A DNA stretch of 64,000 nucleotides from contig JAEWAY010000036.1 of NCBI GenBank assembly GCA_023391415.1, positions 62,001 through 126,000 on the forward strand, read 5' to 3'. Both the position numbers and the translations under genes were made by a program. The DNA is from Bacteroidota bacterium (GTDB lineage Bacteria > Bacteroidota > Bacteroidia > Cytophagales > Cytophagaceae). The notes under the pieces are model-generated. The model did no database searches. It was not told where the DNA came from and worked only from the letters and a program-made list of their open reading frames with translations. Shown here piece after piece: positions 25,471 to 33,500 of this stretch (position 1 is the first letter of the stretch; the number at the start of each line of letters is the position of its first letter).

Positions 25471-26601
25471 TTATAACCTCGTAGAAAGTTTTACGACCAT
25501 TTTGTCTTTCCATTCCTTAAATACGCCCTCGGCGATTTTCGCCCTGGCCTCTCCCATAAGCCAAAGGTAAAAACGAAGGTTCTGAATGCTGGCGATCTGA
25601 GCTCCCAAAATTTCTCCACTGGCTACCAGATGCCTTAGATAAGCTTTTGTATAATGGCGACTTACATAACTATCAAGTCCCGGATCAATGCAGGAAAAAT
25701 CATCCTCCCATTTTTTATTCCGGATATTGACGATTCCTTCCGTCGTAAACAACATTCCATTGCGGGCGTTTCGGGTCGGCATCACACAATCAAACATATC
25801 CACTCCCAGCGCGACGCATTCCAGCAGGTTGGCCGGTGTTCCCACTCCCATCAGGTATCGGGGCCGATCGGCGGGCAAAACCGAACATACGATATCCGTC
25901 ATTTCATACATCATCTCAGCGGGCTCACCTACCGACAAGCCGCCTATCGCGTTGCCCTCCGCTCCCTGTTCGGCGACAAACTCCGCCGACCGCGTTCTCA
26001 AATCTTTATAAACGCTTCCCTGAACAATCGGAAACAACATCTGGGAATAACCATACAAGCCTTCGGTTTCGTCAAAACGGGCCCGACAGCGTTTCAACCA
26101 CCGGTGCGTCATCTCCATCGAATCGCGCGCGTAGCTGTATTCACAGGGATACGGAGTACATTCGTCAAACGCCATGATAATGTCGGCGCCGATAATTCGC
26201 TGAATATCCATCACATTTTCCGGACTAAAAAAATGCTTGCTCCCATCAATATGGCTCTTGAAAGTCGCTCCTTCCTCCTTGATTTTCCGGATATCCGAGA
26301 GGGAATATACCTGATAACCGCCACTGTCGGTCAGCATAGGCTTGTCCCATCCTATAAAACGGTGCAAACCGCCCGCCTTTCGCAATACCTCAAGTCCCGG
26401 GCGCAAATACAGATGATAGGTGTTTCCCAGAATAATCTGAGCTTCAATATCATCAATCAATTCTCTCTGATGTACCGCCTTCACACTTCCAGCCGTGCCG
26501 ACCGGCATAAAGATAGGCGTCTGTATTGTTCCATGGTCCGTCGTCAATTCCCCCAGTCTGGCCTTGCTATTCGTATCCTTTCCTTTGATTTTAAATCGCA
26601 T
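25471..26601 (-). CDS. tgt: Queuine tRNA-ribosyltransferase (tRNA-guanine transglycosylase)
   Basis: This 376-residue TIM-barrel enzyme exchanges the wobble guanine of GUN-anticodon tRNAs for a queuosine precursor. Signatures are FMPVGTAGSVKAV (about 28-40), MLTDSGGYQVYSL with the general base D (about 88-100), GGLSVGEP (about 200) and GVDMFDCVMPTRNARNG with the nucleophile D (about 270). The length is typical. Unusually, the C-terminal zinc site is degenerate: the usual C-x-C-x2-C reads LDSYVS, with only the histidine of AYLRHL kept. I chose the ATG at 26601 because it gives MRFKIKGKD; the codon at 26640 adds an unlikely extension. Confidence 0.95.
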   Translation of the reverse strand: MRFKIKGKDTNSKARLGELTTDHGTIQTPIFMPVGTAGSVKAVHQRELIDDIEAQIILGNTYHLYLRPGLEVLRKAGGLHRFIGWDKPMLTDSGGYQVYSLSDIRKIKEEGATFKSHIDGSKHFFSPENVMDIQRIIGADIIMAFDECTPYPCEYSYARDSMEMTHRWLKRCRARFDETEGLYGYSQMLFPIVQGSVYKDLRTRSAEFVAEQGAEGNAIGGLSVGEPAEMMYEMTDIVCSVLPADRPRYLMGVGTPANLLECVALGVDMFDCVMPTRNARNGMLFTTEGIVNIRNKKWEDDFSCIDPGLDSYVSRHYTKAYLRHLVASGEILGAQIASIQNLRFYLWLMGEARAKIAEGVFKEWKDKMVVKLSTRL

Positions 26602-26669
26602 AATTTCTGAACCCAATTGAGTTGAAATAGTATATTGCAATATTACTGATATACTTCGAAAAAATAGAT

Positions 26670-27770
26670 TTGATAGAGCTTATATTATTTATATTGTCCC
26701 TGTTTATTCAACTGGCGTTTCACCTGATTATTTTTTCCGGCTTGTCCCGTTATAAAGAAAAAGATGAAAGCGCCGGGGCGGAAAGCGGGGTATCCGTCAT
26801 AGTCGCCGCGCGTAATGAGTTATTCAACTTAAAAAACCTTCTTCCTCAGCTTTCACGTCAGGATTATCCCCAATATGAAGTAATCGTAGTCAATGACCGT
26901 TCCTATGACGGCACGAACGAATACCTATGTTCCAACTTCATATTCCATCCGATTGTAAAGGCCATTCATATCCAGGAGGTTCCTTATCACCTTGATCCCA
27001 AAAAATACGCCCTTACCAAAGGCGTTGAAGAAGCCGAAAACGAAATTCTTCTTTTTACGGACGCGGATTGCATACCTCTCAATGAACGCTGGATTTCCGA
27101 AATGACCGCTCCGCTGCGACAAGGAAAAAAAATAGTGCTTGGCTACTCTCCTTATTTTCCGAAAAAGGGCTGGCTAAACCGACTTATCCGTTTCGAAACA
27201 TTTTATACGGCGGTACAATACCTTAGCCTCGCTATCGCCGGCAACCCATACATGGGCGTAGGAAGAAACATCGCCTATACCAGATCCGTCTTTTGTAAAA
27301 ACAAAGGCTTTCACGACATCGAGACCATTACCGGAGGCGACGATGATCTTTTCGTCCAGCGGGTAGCCACCAGACACAATGTGGCTATCCGGATCAACCC
27401 TTCCGCCCAGACCGTTTCCGTACCCAAAAACACCCTCGGGGAGTGGATCATTCAGAAAAAAAGACATCTGTCGGTAGGAAAATACTACAAAGCCCGGGAT
27501 CGAGTGATCCTCGCTTTCCTTACTGTAAGCCATCTGCTCTTTTATCTTTCACTTTTCACGATTATACTCCGGGGCAACTGGCTTCTCATTGGATTTATCG
27601 GCTATACATTGAGAACTTTCGTTTTAATTTTTAATTTTACATTAATTTCAAGAAAGGTAAATGAGAAATTCTCTGTTATTTCATTACCTTTGCTCGACTT
27701 TCTATATATCGTAAACTATATGGTAGTTGGAATAAAAGCAGTTGTTGCCGGAAAAAGCAGATGGAAGTAA
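26670..27770 (+). CDS. Membrane-anchored family 2 glycosyltransferase
   Basis: This 366-residue protein has an N-terminal membrane helix (about 2-22), a GT-A catalytic domain (about 40-260) and two or three C-terminal helices (about 285-360). GT2 motifs include VSVIVAARNE, VIVVNDRSYDGT (about 74-85), LLFTDADCIPL with the metal-binding D-x-D (about 128-138), TGGDDDLF and the acceptor motif QKKRHLSVGKYY (QxxRW-like). It probably transfers a sugar to a lipid or polysaccharide on the cytoplasmic face. The start is a TTG at 26670; no ATG is available near it. It overlaps the sigma factor gene by 10 bases. Confidence 0.9.
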   Translation: MIELILFILSLFIQLAFHLIIFSGLSRYKEKDESAGAESGVSVIVAARNELFNLKNLLPQLSRQDYPQYEVIVVNDRSYDGTNEYLCSNFIFHPIVKAIHIQEVPYHLDPKKYALTKGVEEAENEILLFTDADCIPLNERWISEMTAPLRQGKKIVLGYSPYFPKKGWLNRLIRFETFYTAVQYLSLAIAGNPYMGVGRNIAYTRSVFCKNKGFHDIETITGGDDDLFVQRVATRHNVAIRINPSAQTVSVPKNTLGEWIIQKKRHLSVGKYYKARDRVILAFLTVSHLLFYLSLFTIILRGNWLLIGFIGYTLRTFVLIFNFTLISRKVNEKFSVISLPLLDFLYIVNYMVVGIKAVVAGKSRWK

Positions 27771-28366
27771 ACAAGGAATTTTCAGACAAGGCAAAAAAAG
27801 ATTTTCTTCTTATAGAAGCCGCGAAAAATGGTGATGAAAAGGCGTACGCTGAACTCATGCAGCGATATAAAAAACCTGTATATCACATGATTCTCAAGAT
27901 GGTCCGTAATGTAGACGACGCGGATGACCTGACGATCGAAGCCTTCGCCAAGGCGTTTAAAAACCTGAAAAAATTCAACCCTGAATTTACCTTCAGCACT
28001 TGGTTGTTCCGTATCGCGACCAACAACTGTATCGACTTTATCCGGAAGAAAAAAATTGATACGATGAGCATCCATACCACTTTCAAAGACGATAGTGGCG
28101 ACAATGTGGATATCGATATCAAAGACGGCAACCTCAACCCTCAAGAGGTAGCGATCAAAGCGGAAAAAATCGACATAATCCAGACAATCGTTACAAAACT
28201 CCCCGCGAAATACCAGATCCTGGTTCGATTACGATATTTTCAGGAGCTTTCCTATGAAGAAATAGCGACGGAAATCAACGCTCCGCTTGGAACAGTAAAA
28301 GCGCAGCTTCATCGCGCCAGAGAGCTTCTGTACGATCTGGTAAAAAATCGTAAAGACCAAATCTAA
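27761..28366 (+). CDS. ECF-type sigma-70 family RNA polymerase sigma factor
   Basis: This 201-residue protein has sigma region 2 (about 30-100, with DADDLTIEAFAKAFKNLKKF and STWLFRIATNNCIDFIRKKK) and sigma region 4 (about 140-195, with LPAKYQILVRLRYFQELSYE and APLGTVKAQLHRARELL). Regions 1 and 3 are absent, as in extracytoplasmic-function sigma factors. No anti-sigma factor gene is adjacent, so control is unclear. The ATG at 27761 overlaps the end of the glycosyltransferase gene, and rsmG follows 6 bases after the stop, so the three genes form one unit. Confidence 0.93.
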   Translation: MEVNKEFSDKAKKDFLLIEAAKNGDEKAYAELMQRYKKPVYHMILKMVRNVDDADDLTIEAFAKAFKNLKKFNPEFTFSTWLFRIATNNCIDFIRKKKIDTMSIHTTFKDDSGDNVDIDIKDGNLNPQEVAIKAEKIDIIQTIVTKLPAKYQILVRLRYFQELSYEEIATEINAPLGTVKAQLHRARELLYDLVKNRKDQI

Positions 28367-28372
28367 ACAGAA

Positions 28373-28996
28373 TTGGAAACTCTGTTACGCTACTTCCCGG
28401 ACCTGACCTCCGGACAGATACGGCAATTTTCGCAACTACCCGCTCTCTATGAAAACTGGAACACGAAAATCAATGTCATTTCCAGAAAAGATATCGAGCA
28501 TCTTACCGAAAGGCATATTCTGCACTCGCTAGGCATCGCCAAAGTAACGCCTTTCGCTCCCGGGACTAAAGTGCTAGACGTAGGTACAGGAGGCGGATTC
28601 CCTGGAATTCCCCTGGCAATCCTATTTCCGGAAGCTTCTTTCCATCTGGTCGACTCCATTGGCAAAAAAATCATGGTAGTCCAGGAAATAGCGCGGGCAC
28701 TTGGTCTCGACAATGTGCGGGCAAGCCAGGACCGGGCCGAATCCTTAAAAAGCAGATATCATTTTGTAGTGAGCCGGGCTGTCACCCGTATTACTCCATT
28801 TTGGGGTTGGATACACAATAAATTTGAAAAAGAAAACTTTAATAAACTTCCCAACGGCGCGCTTTGTCTGAAAGGAGGCGACCTGCTGGAAGAACTATCC
28901 GAATTGCCGGCAAAATTTCAATCTTTTGAGCTTTCCCGCTATTTTGACGAAGCGTTTTTTGAAACTAAAAAAGTGATCTATATTCCTAAATTGTAA
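28373..28996 (+). CDS. rsmG: 16S rRNA (guanine(527)-N7)-methyltransferase
   Basis: This 207-residue S-adenosylmethionine-dependent methyltransferase modifies G527 of 16S rRNA. The SAM-binding motif LDVGTGGGFPGIPLAILFP is at about residues 66-84, the HLVDSIGKKI acidic loop follows at about 87-96, and VSRAVTRI is at about 128-135. The N-terminus (NWNTKINVISRKDIEHLTER) is family-typical. The start is a TTG at 28373, 6 bases after the sigma factor stop; no ATG fits. Loss of this enzyme gives low-level streptomycin resistance in other bacteria. Confidence 0.94.
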   Translation: METLLRYFPDLTSGQIRQFSQLPALYENWNTKINVISRKDIEHLTERHILHSLGIAKVTPFAPGTKVLDVGTGGGFPGIPLAILFPEASFHLVDSIGKKIMVVQEIARALGLDNVRASQDRAESLKSRYHFVVSRAVTRITPFWGWIHNKFEKENFNKLPNGALCLKGGDLLEELSELPAKFQSFELSRYFDEAFFETKKVIYIPKL

Positions 28997-29112
28997 TTTT
29001 ACAGAAGTCATTCGAGGCCTCTCTATTTTTTGTCTTTCCATCCCATACCCCGATATCGAAAAAACCATTTCCAGTCCGCTCCGGTTAATCAAACAAGGAA
29101 GTAGATACGGCA

Positions 29113-29568
29113 ATGTGGGGACGAAGATTGATCGCTTTGACGAGTATGCTGATCTGGGCGGGAACGACCATACCCAGCATGGCGCAGGAGGAAATACTAT
29201 GTATGAATCAACAATGCTTCAAGAGCGATCGCGACGCTGAAGCCCAGCGATCCGCCCAACTCAGGGAAGATTCATTAACGATAAACCCATTCATTCTGCC
29301 TCCGCTATACTCGGCGCCGGAAACAAACGCGGAAACGGAAACACTGGAATACCTGAGTTCTCCCGCTTATTCCCAAAACAGCGACGCCTCCAAATACTTC
29401 GTTATTGTCAATAATGAAGTTCCCGCGTTTAAAAAACGCTTTATGAATGTACGCGCCTACGATATCGATTATGGGACCAATCCAGATTTCGAGAGCGTTC
29501 GTCCCAGTATAGGCGTCGACCTGTTTCCGGTAAAACCATCTATACGAGGACGGAGGATATGGAAATAA
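29113..29568 (+). CDS. Small exported protein of unknown function
   Basis: This 151-residue protein has a clear signal peptide (MWGRRLIALTSMLIWAGTTI then PSMA, cleaved near residue 25) and a mature part with no domain I recognise. Two cysteines occur early in the mature part (CMNQQC). The C-terminus is basic (SIRGRRIWK). It lies 116 bases downstream of rsmG on the same strand, followed by a minus-strand terminator of the next gene. The coding bias and signal peptide support a real gene, but no function can be given. Confidence 0.6.
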   Translation: MWGRRLIALTSMLIWAGTTIPSMAQEEILCMNQQCFKSDRDAEAQRSAQLREDSLTINPFILPPLYSAPETNAETETLEYLSSPAYSQNSDASKYFVIVNNEVPAFKKRFMNVRAYDIDYGTNPDFESVRPSIGVDLFPVKPSIRGRRIWK

Positions 29569-29599
29569 AAACGCCGGCTGAATTGACTTTCATCCGGCG
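29567..29599 (-). terminator. Intrinsic terminator of the HMA lipoprotein gene
   Basis: On the minus strand CGCCGG and CCGGCG form a 6-base-pair GC stem with a 16-base loop, followed by TTTTTATTT. It lies 42 bases past the stop of the HMA lipoprotein gene and abuts the end of the preceding plus-strand gene. Confidence 0.7.
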
Positions 29600-29641
29600 C
29601 TCTCTTAACAAACTCGACTGGTTTACCGAGAGTTTACAGAA

Positions 29642-29992
29642 TCAATGCTTGCCCGCCGATTTCTTGCAGCACTCAGGCAGCTCATCATGGGCCGCTTCGT
29701 TCATAGCCACATTACTGGTTTCATGCCCAACGTTGGCCAAAGCTTCGTGAAGCGCCAGTTCATTGGTAACCGTGGAGTCGTATGTTACAAAAAGAAGCTC
29801 CTTGCTAACATCGTAATCCGCTGAGACTACTCCCGAAACCCCGGTAACGGTAGACTCGATGCGCTTTTCGCACATTCCGCAATTCCCCCGTACATAAAAT
29901 GTCTTGTCGACATTGGCGGAATCGCCGCCGCTGGAACAGGCGGTCAATGACGCTATGCCAGCAAGAAAAAAGAACTTATAAATACGTTTCAT
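29642..29992 (-). CDS. Heavy-metal-associated (HMA) domain lipoprotein
   Basis: This 116-residue protein has a lipoprotein signal (MKRIYKFFFLAGIASLTAC, lipobox LTAC, acylated Cys19) and a single HMA ferredoxin-like domain (about 30-100). Its metal motif is GNCGMCEKRIE (C-x2-C), as in MerP and copper chaperones. The C-terminus adds histidine and a second cysteine pair (ECCKK). It is probably a periplasmic metal-binding protein facing the efflux locus that starts 177 bases away on the opposite strand. I chose the ATG at 29992 because it starts the lipoprotein signal. Confidence 0.85.
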   Translation of the reverse strand: MKRIYKFFFLAGIASLTACSSGGDSANVDKTFYVRGNCGMCEKRIESTVTGVSGVVSADYDVSKELLFVTYDSTVTNELALHEALANVGHETSNVAMNEAAHDELPECCKKSAGKH

Positions 29993-30140
29993 AGATCCAG
30001 AAATATTTAAAATACAACTACAAGATGCGAACAAAAGCTCATAAAATGAAATATGATGGCGAAATAATACCATATTATACCGCTTACCCCCGTTTATTTA
30101 TTTTACATTCATTTATGAACCTTTAGTAAATTAAAATCAA

Positions 30141-30148
30141 TATATTCG
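30141..30148 (+). promoter_or_regulatory. Possible -7 element of the metal efflux operon
   Basis: TATATTCG differs from the Bacteroidota -7 consensus TAnnTTTG at one base and lies 21 bases before the start of the His-rich protein gene. No certain -33 partner is visible. Confidence 0.3.
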
Positions 30149-30168
30149 CGACGATCAAATACAACTCT

Positions 30169-30546
30169 TTGAAAAGTTTTATAATCATAGCGTTGGGTCT
30201 AAACTTATTAATCGCCGGGGTTTTTCCCATGGCAAGCAGGGAGTTTATCAAGATTCCTCAACTGATAGAACATTTTAAAGAGCATCAGTCCTGCTCCGGG
30301 GACTCCATCTCGTTTCTAGACTTTCTGGCACTGCATTACTTTACGGAACATGGCCATAGTGACCATTGCGACCTGCCTGATTTGCATCTGCACAGCGCTC
30401 CTCCCCTTTTTATACTAACCGAACCTAACGATATTTTTTGTATACAACCCTTGCCGGTAACCGTACTGGAAACAAGAGACTGGTACACGCTTCATTATCA
30501 TTTTTCCCTAATCAGCAATCTGCTACAGCCACCTCAGGCCGCCTGA
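30169..30546 (+). CDS. Small exported His-rich protein preceding a metal efflux pump
   Basis: This 125-residue protein has an N-terminal hydrophobic segment (MKSFIIIALGLNLLIAGVFP) and a central His/Cys-rich part (HYFTEHGHSDHCDLPDLHLH, about residues 57-76) that could bind divalent metal. I know no named family. Its position just 53 bases before the RND pump gene on the same strand suggests a periplasmic metal-sensing or metal-buffering protein for the pump. The start is a TTG at 30169; no ATG is near. Confidence is moderate because the frame rests on coding context and the signal-like N-terminus. Confidence 0.65.
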   Translation: MKSFIIIALGLNLLIAGVFPMASREFIKIPQLIEHFKEHQSCSGDSISFLDFLALHYFTEHGHSDHCDLPDLHLHSAPPLFILTEPNDIFCIQPLPVTVLETRDWYTLHYHFSLISNLLQPPQAA

Positions 30547-30599
30547 TCAACTTCCCTTTTTCTTTAATTATTTCTTTTACTTTCTAATCAACCGATCCA

Positions 30600-33500
30600 A
30601 TGATTGATCAGCTCATCGCCTATTGTGTGCGAAACAAAATCATTGTATTCACCGGCGTACTCATGCTCATCGCCTGGGGAATATACTCATTAAAAAATCT
30701 GGCTATTGACGCCGTACCCGACATCACCAACAACCAGGTTCAGGTCATCACTACTTCACAGACCCTTGCCGCTCAGGAAGTAGAGCAATTCATTACCTAT
30801 CCGGTAGAAATCGCCCTGGCCAATATACCTGGCATAGAAGAAATCCGTTCCATTTCACGCTTTGGCCTTTCCGTGGTTACCGTTGTTTTTGAAGAAAATA
30901 TGGATATCCTCAAAGCCAGACAACTCGTCAGCGAGCGGTTGCTGGTCGCCCGGGAAGCGATTCCGGAAGCGATGGGGAAGCCTGAACTAGGTCCCATTAT
31001 CACCGGACTAAGTGAAATTTACCAGTATATTCTGGAACCTGCCGAAGGCTATGAAGATAAGTTTAGTCTTATGGAGCTAAGAACCATACAGGACTGGATT
31101 ATAAAAAGGCAACTGCTGGGTATAGCCGGCGTAGCGGAAGTCAGCTCCTTTGGCGGCTATCTCAAAGAATACGAAGTAGCTCTTAACCCCAATAAGCTTA
31201 GAAGCTTCAATCTCACCATACCGGATGTACACGCGGCGCTGACCGGCAACAATGAAAATACTGGCTCCGCTTATATTGAAAAAAACTCGGAAGCCTATTT
31301 TATAAGAGGATTGGGGCTTGTCCGGTCGCTGGAAGACATCCGGAATATCCGCGTCGCTACACTCGAAGGACTTCCGGTACTCATCAGAGATATCGCTGAA
31401 GTTGATTATGGCTCAGCCGTACGATATGGAGCGATGACCAATGGCAGCAAAGGAGAAACCGTGGGCGGTATTGTTCTGATGCTCAAAGACGCCAACTCCA
31501 ATGAAGTGAGTAAGCTCGTGGACGAAAAAATACAGAGTATACAGGCCTCTCTTCCGGAAGGAGTAAAAATTCACGTATTTCTGGATCGCTCCGATCTGAT
31601 TTCAAGAGCGATCAGTACCGTCACCAAAAACCTGGTCGAAGGTGGTCTGATTGTCGTGTTCGTCCTTGTGCTGTTCCTGGGCAATCTCAGAGCAGGCCTG
31701 GTAGTAGCGTCCGTAATTCCGCTTTCCATGCTTTTCGCGCTTGGCATGATGAACCTTTCCGGTATTTCGGGCAACCTGATGAGCCTTGGCGCCATTGACT
31801 TCGGACTGATCGTAGACGGAGCGGTAATTATTGTCGAAGCTATTATTCATCGTCTGCACAACCTGAACCCGGATCGCCTCAAAAGTCGCGAAGATTTCAA
31901 TAACGAGGTAATTAACGCGTCCGTAAAAATCCGAAAATCCGCGGCCTTTGGAGAACTGATTATCATGATCGTTTACCTGCCTATCCTGGCTCTGACCGGT
32001 ATCGAAGGCAAGATGTTTAAGCCCATGGCCATAACCGTAACATTCGCCATTCTGGGCGCGCTGATACTCTCGATGACCTATGTACCGGCCGCGTCCAGTC
32101 TTTTTTTGAAAAGAAGCGACAAGGAAAATTTTTCAGACCGGCTTACGCGCCGGGTTATCGCCCTATATACCCCGGCCCTCAAGCGGATCCTGAAGCGCAA
32201 AACGCTGGTCTGGACTTCCGCGCTGGCGTTATTTATTAGCTCTCTTTTCGCGTTTTCAGGACTTGGAGGCGAATTTATACCCAACCTCGACGAAGGCGAT
32301 TTTGCCATAGAGTTTCGCCTTACTCCGGGTTCATCACTCAGTCAGACGGTGGAAACGACCTTGAAAGCAGGCGAAATACTGGAGAAAAACTTTCCGGAAG
32401 TAAAAGATATTATCGGTAAAATCGGCACCGCCGAAATTCCTACCGACCCGATGCCTATGGAAGCGTGTGACCTGATTGTGATCCTGAAAGATAAAAGCGA
32501 ATGGACCTCGGCGGAAACCAAGGACGAGCTGGCCGCGAAAATGGAAGAAAAGCTCTCTGTCTTGCCAGGAGTAGCCCTCGGTTTTATGCAACCTATACAA
32601 ATGCGCTTCAATGAGCTCATGACTGGAGCCAAACAGGATATTGTCATTAAACTGTTTGGAGAAGACCTGGACATTCTTGCCGTCAACGCCGAAAAAGCCG
32701 GTAAACTTATACGGAATGTAAAGGGAATCGGTGATATCTATATTGAAAAAACCAGGGGACTTCCACAGATCATCGTCGATTATAAACGCGAAAAAATGGC
32801 GCGGTATGGTGTCGATATCGCCACTACCAATCAAATTCTTCGGACCGCCTTTGCCGGTGAACAGGCTGGTATTGTCTATGAAGAACAAAAACGCTTTGAC
32901 CTGAAAATGCGCCTTGACAAAACGTACAGAAGCAGTATCGAAGACCTCAAAAATCTCTATATCCCTACCAATAACGGAGCACAAATCCCCATGAGCGAAA
33001 TCGCCGATATATCGATCAGGGAAGGTCCTTCACAGATAAGCCGCGAAAGAGCTCAACGCAAGATCATTATCGGATTAAATGTACGAAACAGGGATATCAA
33101 AAATGTGGTCAACGACGTGGAAGAAATTTTAAACGCTCAGCTTAAACTCCCTGCCGGATATTTTATAGAGTACGGAGGACAATTTAAAAACCTGGAAGAA
33201 GGCCAGCAAAGACTGATGATGATCGTGCCCATCGCCTTACTGATTATTTTATTGCTTTTATATACCACATTCAACTCTGTACGACACGCTCTGCTGATCT
33301 TTACGGCCATACCGTTCGCCATAGTAGGTGGCATATTCGCTCTGGTAATCAGAGGGCTTCCCTTTAGCATATCCGCCGGGATCGGATTTATCGCCTTGTC
33401 CGGAGTCGCTGTTTTGAATGGCATTGTACTGATCGCGATCTTTAATGACCTGAAAGAACAAGGCGTAAAAGATCTGTACCAACGGGTAATCGAAGGAACC

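Noticed and set aside
25654..26610. Long open frame of 318 codons on the plus strand opposite tgt
   Set aside because: It lies fully inside tgt, in antisense, and its translation is low-complexity with no domain; it is a shadow of tgt.
29113..29992. Possible toxin-antitoxin or defence pair near the metal locus
   Set aside because: The two genes are convergent and encode an exported unknown and an HMA lipoprotein; nothing resembles a toxin or antitoxin.
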